The notes: generated from the letters alone by a model not told the origin. DNA of 64,000 nt from Telmatactis stephensoni (GCA_029948255.1 JALIZF010001830.1:372001-436000); one strand, 5' to 3'; positions 12,201 to 22,305 are shown, counted from the stretch's first letter. Program-made: numbers and translations.

Positions 12201-15200
12201 CTGGTACATCTGACAAGCTTACACATCCAATTGCTTTTTCAGTATCACCTGTTGCAATGTATGTATAGACAGCAGGGCTTAGGCAAGGAATTGATATGTC
12301 ATGGTGTGTTATAATGTAACTAATCATTTTGCCAGCTATTCCAAAAATGTTGGATTGAATGGCATTTGCATTGTAAATGGGTACACATCTATCTGTAGAT
12401 CCCTCAAAGAGAGCTGCCTCTCTAGAAAAAAGGGCTTTTGCTAGAAGTGTGCAGTATTCTATCCGTAATCCACCAGCATCTAGGCCTGCTTCTCCTACAA
12501 AAGTGACTCTTAGTTTAGCAGATGGGTTAAACTTTGGGTTTTTGAATGTTATGATGCTGTCCTCCCATAGACTGTCACGATCAACATCCACCCTGTTGAC
12601 AGCTATAAACTCCTTCACATGCTTCTTTCGATGAACAGTCAAAACTTCATTTAAAGTGGACATTTCTGCAATCAACAATATAAAAAATGTTAAAATAAGT
12701 CAATTGTGGTGGAGGTGGAGAGGGATGGGGGTAATTTATTACTCTGCCCTTGGAGAATTGTATAAAATACAATACAGGCAATTTAATAGATATGGGGCTT
12801 AAATATCCAAACCTTCAATAGGGCCTTCAGATGCTTCTTCACACTCCATGATGATTTCATCTACAGTATCATCTAGGGTAAGATTTTCTTTTCTCTTTTG
12901 GGATAAATATGTAATATCCCTAACTGGAAATATTTCCTTCAGATATTCTACATCTTTCTCCAATTCCTCCTCAGCATTCCTTAGGAAACATGGTTGCTGT
13001 TTCTTGAATTTTCCTTTCAGTTGTCCAGGGGTACTGTATGCTGCAATGCCTGAAGGTCCAGGGGTACTGTATGCTGCAATGCCTGAAGGTCCAGGGGTAC
13101 TGTATGCTGCAATGCCTGAAAGTCCAGGGGTACTGTATGCTGCAATGCCTGAAGGTCCAGGGGTACTGTATGCTGCAATGCCTGAAGGTCCAGGGGTACT
13201 GTATGCTGCAATGCCTGAAGGTCCAGGGATACTATGTGCTGCAATGCCTGAAGGTCCAGGGGTACTATGTGCTGCAATGCCTGAAGGTCCAGGGGTACTG
13301 TATACTGCAATGCCTGAAGGTCCAGGGGTACTATGTGCTGCAATGCCTGAAGGTCCAGGGGTACTGTATACTGCAATGCCTGAAGGTCCAGGGGTACTAT
13401 GTGCTGCAATGCCTGAAGGTCCGGGGGTACTATGTGCTGCAATGCCTGAAGGTCCAGGGGTACTATGTGCTGCAATGCCTGAAGGTCCAGGGGTACTATG
13501 TGCTGCAATGCCTGAAGGTCCAGGGGTACTATGTGCTGCAATGCCTGAAGGTCCAGGGGTACCAATGGTATTCACATTGGCTCCTGAAGTACCAGCAGAA
13601 TTGTCATTATCTTTGTTACCTGTTAGTGGAAATACATATATACATACAATTACATCATAAACATTTATTGTGCTATGACATCTAATATTCTAGCTCATTA
13701 TGTCACTATATTGCCATACTAAATTAATCATGCATTTTTATTAATTATTTAAAACTCTAGTAGCTCTATAATTTGGAGTGTGTCACTGAAATCTACTAAG
13801 TTAGTATTATGTTTGCATAGAAACCATTTTTGAAATGAAGCTGTTTCCTAATCAAATTGTTAATACCTGAGCTGTCTCCAATCTCTTGTCGTGGTTTACT
13901 AAGCCTCACATACAGCTTTCCTTGTCCAATGAGTGACTTGATTTGTGGAAAATCCCATTTGTGGTCCTTTTTTACAGCAGGGGTTATAACTTGTTTTCTT
14001 AACACTTTAACAAAGGCAAAATCCCTTGGGGATATCCCTTCAACTCTGGATGACAAAACCTCTACAATTTTTGATCTGATGACGTCTTCGTTGTCATTTG
14101 TCAATAAATCTAATGTACCAGAAAATAGCATGTCATCTTTGCCCAGATTGTAGTTTGGAAGAACATCTGGAGCTCCGTTTTCATCTGCAAATTCTTCTAG
14201 ATCCATATAGTCTATCACTGCCATTTCCAATGTCTTTTGTTCAGGCTTTTTGGGTGCCTTGGCAGAAGTGTATTGATGTGGACTAAAACGCCTTCGCTTG
14301 GGCTGCTGAGTTAGACTACCAAGTGAGCTGCTAACATTTGATCTAAGGAGGTCTCTTGCTCTACCTATGACTCCTGCTATGTTTGTAGTATTGGTTGGAT
14401 TTTCGGTTGATAGTTGATTACACAAGTCTACACGAATAAGTGAAAAAAAAAAACAATTTTGAATAACTAATATGTAACCATAAGAATGGAAAAATATAAA
14501 ATACTTAACGAGAAAATTCAAAGAAAATTCCAATAATAATAATAACAATATTATTGATGATTATGATGATGATGGTGGTGATGTGATGATGATGATGATG
14601 ATGATAATAAATGTAGTTTATTCTTCCAAAATTGCAGTTATAAGGAAATTGTCAGGAGCCATTTTATTAAGGCTTATTAAGGATGTAATTTTGATTTAAT
14701 CAGCTCAAGCTTTAAGATTTGTAAGATTTGGAAAATCTACGAAAAGCTATCTATACCCTATAAGAGATTTTTATTGATCTGCTACGGTCAGTACCACAGT
14801 GATAATCACAAAGCCAGCCTAACAAAAAAATAATTGCTGAGAAAAACACTATATACGTGTAGATATCGTATAAATAAGCTAACTGTAATTTTGATGGTGT
14901 ATTGATCGATATTGCTAATTAGTATTCACCAACATAAGGGCTATTACAAATCCTGCATTCTGATTGGCTCCCTAACCTCGGGCTATTGGTGATAGCCCGA
15001 GTTGAGAGGAAGCGCGAGTAATAATATCAATAAAACATTTTTCTCTCTTTGTTTTGTTTAGTCTCATTCACCTTTGGCCCAATATGTTGGTGAATACTAA
15101 AACAATTAGACCTCTCGGCCTCATGGACTACGAGTTTGAATAGCCCATTCGGCCTACAACAACAACAACAATAACAACAACAACAACAACAACAATCTTT

Positions 15201-16982
15201 ATCTCGTACCTTCATTATTTTACAAAAATAAAACAATAATAATTCTTGTAAACATTCTCAACCATAGACATGCCTGACGGCCTCATGGGCTATTGACTCG
15301 TAGTCCATTCGGCCTCGAGGTCTAATTGTTAATTAGATCTTTTCAGCGAAATATTATTTCTCTTGAATACCTTGGCTTGACACGTTCGCTACCTTACAAG
15401 TTCAAAATTTTGAACTTTACCCAATTAATTAGAGTGAATCCCTACCCAAATACTCAGTAAAAACAGTCCAAAACCCAAAAACTGCCATGTTTCCCGGTAG
15501 CTAAAATGATTAAAGCTTGTACTTACTGGTAGGTCCGATTTCGATTAGTGCTTTTTGTATTTCTTTTTGTATTTCTTCCCTTAATTGGCGATCCATTGTC
15601 TAAAAAAAAGTTAAACACAACTTAAGGATCATGGTATTGACCAATTAAGAGAAAAAAAGCATTTTTCTAGCATAGAATTATCATATACATGGAATTTCTT
15701 ACCTTCTTGGGACATGTGCTTAGTGATACTTCCAGAAAAGATAAAGATGGCGGCCTTGCACGTGACTAGTCACCAGGCCCCTTTTTCCACAGGAAACCCA
15801 AGCGAATATTAGCCACTGACCACTAAGTATTGCAGAAATTATTGAATATATAAATAGGCCATTAAATACAAGTGCCAAGTATTGAATACAAATGGCAAAA
15901 ATTGAATAGAAATGGCAAAATATCACATATAAATAGGTAAATATAAACTGAAGGATTTACTAAATAAATATGGGAACTCACTGAATGTATAAGTGGTTTT
16001 TTGAATAAAAAATTGAATTGTAGTGAATATACATGACCGCTGAGTCTGAATAATTATTGAATATATATAATTGGCTTTAATATCGAATATAAATTGAACT
16101 TTATTAAATATATATATGGTTTATTGAATATATATTGGACTTTATTGAATATATATATGGCTTATTGAATATAAATTGAACTTTATTGAATATTGCAACA
16201 TTCCGGCAACCATAGACATTGAACAAGTTGTCTCGTGGCGACAGTCAGTTTTGGAAATCTTCCGCCTCTCTTTGTAAGTAAGAAACAATACTTTGTTCAA
16301 TGAAAAATAACTCTTATGATCGAAACTAATCCGGGAGAAAAAACAATTTACTATGCTGTGAATTCTAGTTCCTTAAAGTTGATTTATACTGGCGTTTGCA
16401 AGTTCATGCTCATACAAGTCATTTTCTATGAATATTTAAGTTTTTACGTTGTTATTGTCCGACCACGAGGCTTAGTTTGTATAAATTTAAACGATAACTG
16501 GAATGATGGAAAGTATTTTCTAGTTTATTTCTAAGTTTTGGTCTCCTAACTACAGTGAAATTTGTAAATAGACGTTTTGGTAAAATCATTCGTCAGAAAA
16601 CTATGTCTTTACCGGCGAAATAGAGCATAGATTTTGGTGGTCTCTCAGCCAATCAGAACGTGTGTTATAATTGAGCTATATTATAAATGTATATATAAAT
16701 CCTCGGGAATTGTCATATATTTAATATTTTCTTTCTTTGAAATTTATTTTAGGTCTTCCTGTTCCCAAAACACCGAAATTCCAAAAGCCAACAAAAACAA
16801 CTAACAGACCAAAGAAAAAGCGCAAGGTCTTTGCCTCATTAGATGAAAGCTCTGAAAGCAGTGAGAGCAGTGATGATAGTGATATGGATTGGATACCAGG
16901 AGTATCAGAAGAGGTGGCAAAAAGAAACAAGATGATCAAGAAATTTGCACCAGGCAAGAGATGCTTTGACTACATGAACTGA
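6226..16982 (+). CDS. N-terminal exons of the PRDM9-like gene, or a separate small gene, split by a transposon
   Basis: Exon 6182-6313 carries the ATG at 6226; exon 16753-16982 follows an acceptor at 16751-16752. Both junctions are phase 1, and joining them restores a glycine ([12 protein letters not shown]). The donor, G|GTCAGC, is weak. The product has a motif Y-E-x2-R-x3-I-x2-N-x2-F-x3-L-G-L at residues 11-31, then a basic segment (KKKRK) and an acidic Ser/Asp tract ending DSDMDWIPG. This order resembles human PRDM9 as I remember it, where the end of the KRAB box runs into an acidic D-S-D-x-x-W-T-P stretch. Read to its in-frame stop it would be a free-standing 105-residue protein. A GC-type donor near 16948 could instead link it to the downstream PR/SET exons. 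The intron between the two exons contains the whole 8,965-bp transposon. Confidence 0.5.
6546..6724. repeat. Near-perfect palindromic element, about 180 bp
   Basis: Arms read TTTCTATGACTCTACC and GAAATAGAGCAC and are mirrored on the other side. The centre is CACGAGCCGTAGGCGAGTG. It can fold into one long hairpin, and the centre recurs in the palindrome at 30729-30916. It lies in the intron of the PRDM9-like gene, upstream of the large transposon. Confidence 0.75.
7250..7722 (+). repeat. Left terminal inverted repeat and promoter of the transposase gene
   Basis: These 473 bp pair almost base for base with 15742-16214; the clearest difference is one C/T near 7360. The outer two thirds consist of repeated TATTCAATAAA-type blocks. 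The inner end carries CACGTG (7700-7705) and GCCGCCATCTT (7710-7720), the reverse complement of the YY1 site AAGATGGCGGC. It ends 10 bp before the transposase ATG, so it must supply the promoter and most of the 5' leader. Confidence 0.9.
7733..9238 (+). CDS. DDE integrase-like transposase
   Basis: A single 501-residue frame whose ATG at 7733 lies just inside the left TIR, in good context (AAAATGGCG). An N-terminal helical region is followed by a helix-turn-helix-like segment at about residues 131-158 ([20 protein letters not shown]). The integrase core follows, with Asp244 (WHMDGHH), Asp301 (RGDHGGEN) and Glu336 (RIERLWREV). The last two are 34 residues apart, close to the DDE spacing of retroviral and IS3-type integrases. 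No frameshift or internal stop is present. The C-terminal 100 residues are acidic and unassigned. It should bind the TIRs and catalyse strand transfer. Related integrase-core proteins occur in many cnidarian and fish genomes. The N-terminal domain is not assigned to a family. Confidence 0.9.
   Translation: MASFPRWPEVFLSMENLLSDVQTGLNDSNLAYHDAALLLNRLEMAVSILCSLSEICNVSLNDDSVYSVLHELGDLFNHVHLFWVQKLMGMLRNTVDLPDFGARAINHDGSPGRPSIVIPKVIIENLRSCGFFSWAEIAKMLQVSRWTIYRRVRDFNIEHLGRFSNISDDELDSILRDYMSRHGYTTGESYLIGYIRSLHLKVPRDRIRESLSRVDPRNTSLRWACIITRRVYSVPGPNSLWHMDGHHCLIRWKMVVHGCIDGFSRRIMYLFCADNNYADTVAIVFHHAADEFGWPSRVRGDHGGENVDVARLMVNVRGDNRGSFIAGPSTRNQRIERLWREVFRCVLFLFYSIFYSLEDNGYLHTGNAIHMFLLHYVFLPRINFALQEFAMAFNLHPIRTERNWSPNKIWSSGVLNPRNQGQTALRDPAVDDIEPDNLELYGVDHDGPVPVEESSEVEVIPPCCPLTCEGLTLIRQIDPLRESDYFGIDIYLDALSLFNCL
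9239..10957. other. Convergent 3' region between the two transposon genes
   Basis: No gene is recognised between the transposase stop and the HECT stop. The stretch is AT-rich, contains a palindromic insertion at 10206-10372, and presumably holds both 3' ends. A short direct repeat, AATTGCACTGGTGTTTCAA, lies near 10720-10760. Confidence 0.6.
10206..10372. repeat. Palindromic insertion inside the transposon
   Basis: One arm, GGAAATCATATGGTTTGTCT through GGAATAAATTTGAA, is mirrored to the right around a centre containing AGCCCGTAGGGCGAGTGC. It resembles the other GAGCCGTAGGCGAG-centred hairpins of this window. It is a non-autonomous element nested in the larger transposon. Confidence 0.7.
10958..15596 (-). 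CDS. HECT-type E3 ubiquitin ligase carried by the transposon
   Basis: Six exons joined in consistent phase: 15596-15527, 14427-13867, 13619-12813, 12665-12172, 11835-11442 and 11193-10958, giving 853 residues. In order: a charged helix ([15 protein letters not shown]), a basic KRRRF motif, a [22 protein letters not shown] domain (about 150-205), sixteen 11-residue repeats (231-406), a CUE-like segment (about 432-470, VEYLKEIFP then LDDTVDEII), and a HECT domain (about 490-853). The HECT N-lobe shows [13 protein letters not shown]. The C-lobe keeps a catalytic cysteine, Cys819, in [11 protein letters not shown], and ends AHKGFGSA. The closest relatives I know of are G2E3-like HECT proteins. 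An upstream leader exon (donor AAG|GTAAG near 15710, acceptor TTTAG|ACA at about 15600) seems likely, with transcription starting in the right TIR. All splice phases agree and no frame break is present. The substrate is unknown; it may act on the transposase or on host factors. Confidence 0.88.
13033..13560 (-). repeat. Sixteen 33-bp tandem repeats encoding [11 protein letters not shown]
   Basis: The unit is 33 bp, so its multiplication keeps the HECT frame. The protein unit is TPGPSGIAA(H/Y)S with AVY, IPG and LSG variants. Copies differ by only one or two bases, showing recent expansion or homogenisation. All frames through the array are open, which creates spurious reading frames on both strands. 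Confidence 0.95.
15742..16214 (-). repeat. Right terminal inverted repeat and promoter of the HECT gene
   Basis: This is the mirror copy of 7250-7722, ending CCGGCAACCATA before the GACATT target duplication. AAGATGGCGGC lies at 15744-15754, facing the HECT gene about 150 bp away. Any short open frame inside it occurs equally in the left TIR and is not credible as a gene. Confidence 0.9.
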
Positions 16983-17364
16983 AAATATAGAAAGTTATAA
17001 AATGTGTGTTAGGCGTGTACATAGATAGTTTAGTGTTCTTGCGAACTATATGTTTGATCTTAATTATCTCCAACACTGCAGTGAATGCGCTTTTTTTACT
17101 TTTTCTTAATTCACAAATTTCACGATTCTGATTTCACGAATGCGCTTTTTCAGAATTTCGTCCAAAAAGAAATTTGCTTCTTGATTTTAACTCTCACAAG
17201 GTAATGTATAAATTCTGCATATGTTGATTTAATTGGTGCACGGATGTCCTCTTTTCGAGTCTTAATTACACCACACAGACCCCTGTATAATTAGATTTTT
17301 ACAACATTTTTGTGATGCTACTAACCAATCATATTTTCTTAATGTAATTCATTTCACTGCCCAA

Positions 17365-20349
17365 GAGCAAAAAAGCCAGCACCAGTGACAACCATTTTGA
17401 AGACCTGTTAGAAATATCCGAGGAGATGATGAATGATGAATCACTATATGATGACGAGGAAGTAAAAGGGCATCATGACACTGGCAGTAGATATCCAACG
17501 AGATCACGATCAATGAAACTAAGTTACCGTGAGGCTGAAGTACCCGATGATGATCACTATCTTTGTAAGCAATTTCACAATAGCTTATAACCATTACGGT
17601 GATGATTAGATTTAAGCTGCTGTATGTAGGCTGCGTGCATGTTGTAGAAAAGTACGTCTCTTCTACGTGTTGTAGATGATTCCTATATATATATATATAT
17701 AATTATTATTATTATTATTTTTTTTTTTTTCAAGCTTTGTGTCTGATGTGGGTCGAAAGCTTGGAAAAAAAATATTCCCTAAGAATAAACGTAATTTTCG
17801 AAGAAATGATGATTTTCACAGTTTTTGTTCCCATCATTTCTACTCCTGTGCCTACTCAACGTTTTTCAATATTTGATATCTTCATCAATGCAACATGTGA
17901 GTTAAACGTTGTATGCAAAATATTTAATGTAGAGCTATGAGTGTAAGTGCCAGCAGATGAAGAAACACTCCTATGTAAAATGCTGTTGTGAAAATATATA
18001 TTTGTTATTTATTTATATCTTTATGATTTTAGATTGCGAAGAATGCCAAGATCTGTACTATGGAGACTGTCCCAACCACAGTGCCTTACATCCTATCCCT
18101 GATAACCCACTTCCTTCTGACCATGACAACAACAAACTAACAACCGCTAGAGCCTCCTTACCAGACGTCCTTGAGATCAAACCATCCAAAATACCACATG
18201 CAGGACTTGGTGTGTTTAGCAAATCTGACGTTATTCCAATCAGAACTAAGTTTGGTCCATATAAAGGCAAAAAAGTCAAACTTGCAGACATTGACGATGA
18301 CTTGGATACCAGTTATATGTGGGAGGTAGGACGATTTTGTTTATCAGCGGCGCATCACCTCGTATTGCTCTTTTTCACTGTACTGATTCTTTGTAGTTAT
18401 AAGAAACAAAGCCTGGGATGCCTATGGTGACATTAAGGGCTTGTCAGAGATTAGCAGGGGGTGGGAAATGGGGATGGTCATAACTTTTTGAGCCTGTGAA
18501 AAGGGAGGGTCACTGAAAAAATGGGCAGTGAAAAAGGAAATTTTTTGCTATTTTAGACCGAATCCTAGTGGAGGGTCAGGATATTTCATCCCCATCGCTA
18601 GGGAGGGTCACATCATTTCAGCACTCAATTTAAAATGTGCACACATCCCCCCTTCCCCTGCTAATTTCTAACAAGACCAAAACAGTAAACCACACATGTT
18701 ATTTTTAACGCAGATCATAAAAGATGGAAAATTCAGCCACTTTGTAGACGGTGGAGATGAAAACTCAAGTAACTGGATGAGATTTGTGAATTGTTCACGA
18801 TGTGAGAGAGAGCAAAACCTGGTTGCATTCCAATATAAAGGAGAAATCTATTACCGCAGCTATAAAGAGATTCCAGCAGGCTCAGAACTACTCGTATGGT
18901 ATGGTGATAAGTACGCACAGGATCTCGGGATATCGATTGAAGATGAGGAGGAGAAAGGTAAACTTAGTTCTTCCAAATAACTATAAATGGTTGTGGAAAC
19001 AACCGGTTATCAACATTTTCGTTTGTTATGCAGTCGATGCTAGCGCTAAGGCTGAAGAACTTTGTTTTGTATAATGATTTTAAAAGGCTTCTCAGTCCAT
19101 CTTTCAGGTCTGCTTTTACTGGAAATTATTTTCAGTCCCACAAAAGGAAATATATATAATCTATCGTGATACATGAGTAATGAGTTAACAGCAGCATTTC
19201 TCTCTTTGAAAACCTCATTTGATATTTTATTCCTTCAGATCAACGACTCCCTACAGAAAGTGATGCATCTACATACCACTCAAATCGACAAGGCCCCTTC
19301 AAAGGCAAAGTTACCAATGACAGTGAAAACAAAGAAAGAATATGTCCTTTGTGCAGTCTAACGTTTGGATCTGCTAAAGACTATGATGATCATCTACGAA
19401 CACATTGTAATGGAACGAGTTTAGTTTGTCCAGTTTGTAAGAAAAAGAGTACACGAAAGGGTAGTTTGATGAGACATTTACGAACTCACTCGGGCTATAG
19501 ACCATATCAGTGTAAGCTATTGTACAAGGCATTTACACGACAGGGTTATCTAAAGCGACATGAACGTATCCATACAGGAGTCAAACCATACAAGTGTTCG
19601 TATTGTAACAAGGCATTTACACGACAGGGTCATCTAAAGGAACATGAACGTATCCATACAGGAGTCAAACCATACAAGTGTTCGTATTGTAACAAGGCAT
19701 TTACACAACACAGTGATCTCAAGAAACATGAACGTATCCATACAGGAGTCAAACCATACAAGTGTTCGTATGTAACAAGGCATTTACACAACACAGTGAT
19801 CTCAAGAAACATGAACGTATCCATACAGGAGTCAAACCATACAAGTGTTCATATTGTACGAAGGCATTTACACTACCAGGTCGTCTAAAGCGACATAAAC
19901 GTATCCATACAGGAGTCAAACCATTTAAGTGTTCGTATTGTAACAAAGCATTTATACAACAGGGTGTTCTAAAGAAACATGAACGTATCCATACAGGAGT
20001 CAAACCATACAAGTGTTCGTATTGTAACAAGGCATTTAGATTACATAATGATCTAAAGGAACACGAACGTATCCATACAGGAGTGAAACCACACAAGTGT
20101 TCGTTTTGTAATAAGGCATTTACACTACAGAGTAATTTAAAGAAACATGAACGTATCCATACAGGAGTCAAACCATACAAGTGTTTGTATTGTAACAAGG
20201 CATTTACACAAAAGGGTAATCTAAAGGAACATGAACGTATCCATACAGGAGTCAAACCATACGAGTGTTCGTATTGTAACAAGGCATTTTCACAAAAGGG
20301 TAATCTAAAGGAACATGAACGTATTCACAAATTCAGTTCCACAAAGTAG
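17365..20349 (+). CDS. PRDM9-like PR/SET histone methyltransferase with C2H2 zinc-finger array
   Basis: Exons: about 17347 or 17365 to 17564 (acceptor uncertain), 18033-18325, 18714-18957 and 19239-20349; all later junctions agree in phase. The order matches PRDM9: an SSXRD-like motif (YPTRSRSMKLSYREAEVP), DDDHYLYCEECQDLYYGDCPNH (split here as DDDHYLY and CEECQDLYYGDCPNH, a zinc knuckle), then the PR/SET domain. That domain shows HAGLGVFSKSD, FGPYKGKK, NWMRFVNC, EQNLVAFQYKGEIYYR and ELLVWYGDKY, including the conserved tyrosine. It should methylate histone H3 lysines. About twelve C2H2 fingers follow, joined by HTGVKPYKC linkers; in finger 3 the second cysteine is replaced (CKLLYKAF). One base is missing at about 19770 (TTCGTATGTAAC against TTCGTATTGTAAC elsewhere), which breaks the frame between fingers. 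It is either an assembly error or a real null allele. The N-terminal part is probably the split exons at 6226-16982. Confidence 0.85.
19500..20330 (+). repeat. 84-bp zinc-finger minisatellite
   Basis: The units are 84 bp (28 codons), with near-identical backbones and changes concentrated in the codons of the DNA-contact helix. The helices read RQGYLKR, RQGHLKE, QHSDLKK, QHSDLKK, LPGRLKR, QQGVLKK, LHNDLKE, LQSNLKK, QKGNLKE and QKGNLKE. Two adjacent fingers are identical apart from the missing base near 19770, indicating a recent unit duplication. Confidence 0.9.
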
Positions 20350-20437
20350 TGACCATGGACGTTAGCACAAAAATATTTCAAACTAACAATCAACTGTAAC
20401 TTAGCAACTGCAATGAAAACATTTTACAGCAATACTT

Positions 20438-20443
20438 AATAAA
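20438..20443 (+). terminator. Polyadenylation signal of the PRDM9-like gene
   Basis: AATAAA lies 89 bp after the stop codon at 20347-20349, with A-rich sequence following. It is the first canonical signal downstream. Confidence 0.55.
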
Positions 20444-20980
20444 AAATCCACCGATAATCTATGCTATTGAGATATATTTTTTTTAAAACCTTAAACTTGA
20501 GTCATGTTACACTAATAAAAGTGTACAGTTGTGGAGACCTTGCGCCACTCATGGCCTAGGAAAAGAAACGGAGCGTGACCTCTTGTGGACAATTCGGTTC
20601 AGTTACTGATACTCGTGTGATGCCCAAGGGAGAGGTGGCACCTCATGCACTTGAAGACCTGTACACACGAGAGAGCTTGCTCCCTGCAACATGTTCTCGC
20701 AGCGCACTCCTGCATAACCATGCAGTACGAACGAGGGAGCGTGCTGCTGGAGCTTGTTGCATGTTATAATTTAACAAAGCAAATGTTTGACACTGATTAC
20801 CAATGTACTTGGACTCTAGCCCGTAATTGTGCTTGTCACTAGTTGATAATGTTTATGTTGACTCTTAGTCTAATTTCTGAGGGTAGAACCTCGCATGGGA
20901 CTACAGTCCCGATCGTACCTCCCTCCTTGGGCAACAATTCTGTATTTTTTTTCTTTATGTTACCCAGTTTCGAATTCCGT

Positions 20981-21145
20981 TTTGCTCAGGCTTAGCCTCG
21001 AATCCAAGTAAAATATTCATGAATTTAGCAAAAATCCCGTGGAATTTTAAAGTATTCTCTTTGTTTGTTCATTGCATTCCATCGGACTGTTGCTAAAATT
21101 CTATGGAATAAATTTCGCGTAATCGAGGCTTAGCCTGAGCAAAAA
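20981..21145. mobile_element. Small inverted-repeat element
   Basis: It begins TTTGCTCAGGCTTAGCCTCG and ends with the reverse complement of that sequence, enclosing about 120 bp without coding potential. This is the structure of a MITE. Confidence 0.7.
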
Positions 21146-21629
21146 CTCGAAAATGGAGTATTGGATATTTTGTAAATGTTGAGTTATTTGTTTCGTAGCC
21201 AACAGGGGCGGATCTAGGGGGGCCGGTGCCCCCCTTTTATTAGTTCGGATCGATTTTTTATGAAGAACGAAGAAGGAAAATCTACTCAGCAAGTTAGTTG
21301 GAGGCTGTAGTTTGGAACTTTGTCATGTGTAGACCACACAAGATAAATATTAAAAGATTTTATATTATTTTCATTTCTTATCAGAGCGAACAAAGAAAAA
21401 GCATTACCGGAAGTAAAAAGCTTTCAATAAAAATTCCCGGCGCGCGCCTCAATGTTTTGTGCGCGCCGTGCCAAAGGAAACCCACTCTCTTGAAACAGCT
21501 CTCGAGCAAAATGTCGTCCAAAATGTAGTCATCTTGATTTTATCAGAGACCAACGCTTAAATACTCTTGACGATTTCGTAGAAATACAACAAAAACTCAT
21601 TGTATCGCCTTCACACTTACATGATTTAG

Positions 21630-21862
21630 AAATCAATCGACCAACCGACCGACTGACTGACTGACCGAATGACTGTCGACTTATTGACTGACAGACTGAC
21701 TGACCGACCGACTGACCGACCGACCGACCGACTGACTGAATGACTAACCGACCGACCGACCGACCGACCGACCGACCGACCGACCGACCGACCGATCAAT
21801 CAATCAATCAATCAATCAATCCATCTATCAATCAATCCATCAATCAATCCATCAATCAATCA
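21630..21862. repeat. GACC/GACT and ATCA tetranucleotide tract
   Basis: A run of (GACT/GACC)n grades into (ATCA)n. It contains the interruption TGTCGACTTATTGACTGAC, which also occurs in the tract at about 50929. Apparent peptides from it are low-complexity artefacts. Confidence 0.9.
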
Positions 21863-21992
21863 GTGGTATTATGTATATGCATATACAGAACTCGATCCAG
21901 AAAGCAAATTTACTGTTCAACTCTTTGCTTCGATTTCCTCTCGTCGTGGCGTTGATGCTCACTCGCGAGGTTCTCTTGATGAAAGGCTCTGA

Positions 21993-22305
21993 GTGTCAAG
22001 CTTCAAGGCACCTACATGGACAGTGCGGGCCTACGAAGAGATTGAGCTTGTCAAGAAGCAGGTAAAGAAAAATAGAGACGAAGTAGAAAGTTTCCACAAA
22101 CGCATCTATGACGCAGCTGTTGGTTTGGCGAGTGACATCGGCATTAAAGACAGGGAGACGGCAGCAGCACAGAGCAAACCGAGCCAATGGCACTTGCGAG
22201 TTCTACCGCCGCACCATCACCGTACTGAGAAACGACAGTCCCTTGCTCCAGCTACAATGCGACTCACGCAAAACTACAACAATCAGGGTGTTGCGTGAAA
22301 CGTGA
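21993..22305 (+). pseudogene. hAT-type transposase fragment, frame-broken
   Basis: One frame gives TWTVRAYEEIELVKKQVKKN, then FHKRIYDAAVGLASDIGIKD. A second frame continues with GRRQQHRAN and FYRRTITVL. From memory, GRQQHRAN..YYRRTI is typical of cnidarian hAT transposases of the zinc-finger MYM / 52-kDa repressor type. The frame switch and the lack of further domains show a decayed remnant. Confidence 0.55.

Larger units (their letters stand above)
7250..16214. mobile_element. Autonomous DNA transposon with integrase-like transposase and HECT E3 ligase
   Basis: The element is 8,965 bp, bounded by 473-bp TIRs at 7250-7722 and 15742-16214, each starting TATGGTTGCCGGAATG. A perfect 6-bp duplication, GACATT, sits immediately outside both ends (7244-7249 and 16215-16220). 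Inside are two convergent genes: a DDE integrase-like protein on the plus strand (7733-9238) and a six-exon HECT ubiquitin ligase on the minus strand (10958-15596). From memory, the eukaryotic IS3EU superfamily has 6-bp duplications, TA-starting termini and IS3/retroviral-type integrases, so IS3EU or a relative is the best guess. I did not confirm this by search. The near-identical TIRs and intact reading frames suggest a young, possibly active copy. It lies in an intron of the PRDM9-like gene. Confidence 0.9.
20450..21990. other. Non-coding stretch with small repeats
   Basis: No gene is recognised. It contains one inverted-repeat element (20981-21145) and a tetranucleotide tract (21630-21862). 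Short open frames between 20575 and 20842 show no family features. Confidence 0.6.

Noticed and set aside
13033..13560. Regular 33-bp repeats resembling a CRISPR array
   Set aside because: There are no spacers; units abut directly, encode an in-frame peptide in a spliced eukaryotic gene, and the genome is clearly nuclear animal DNA.
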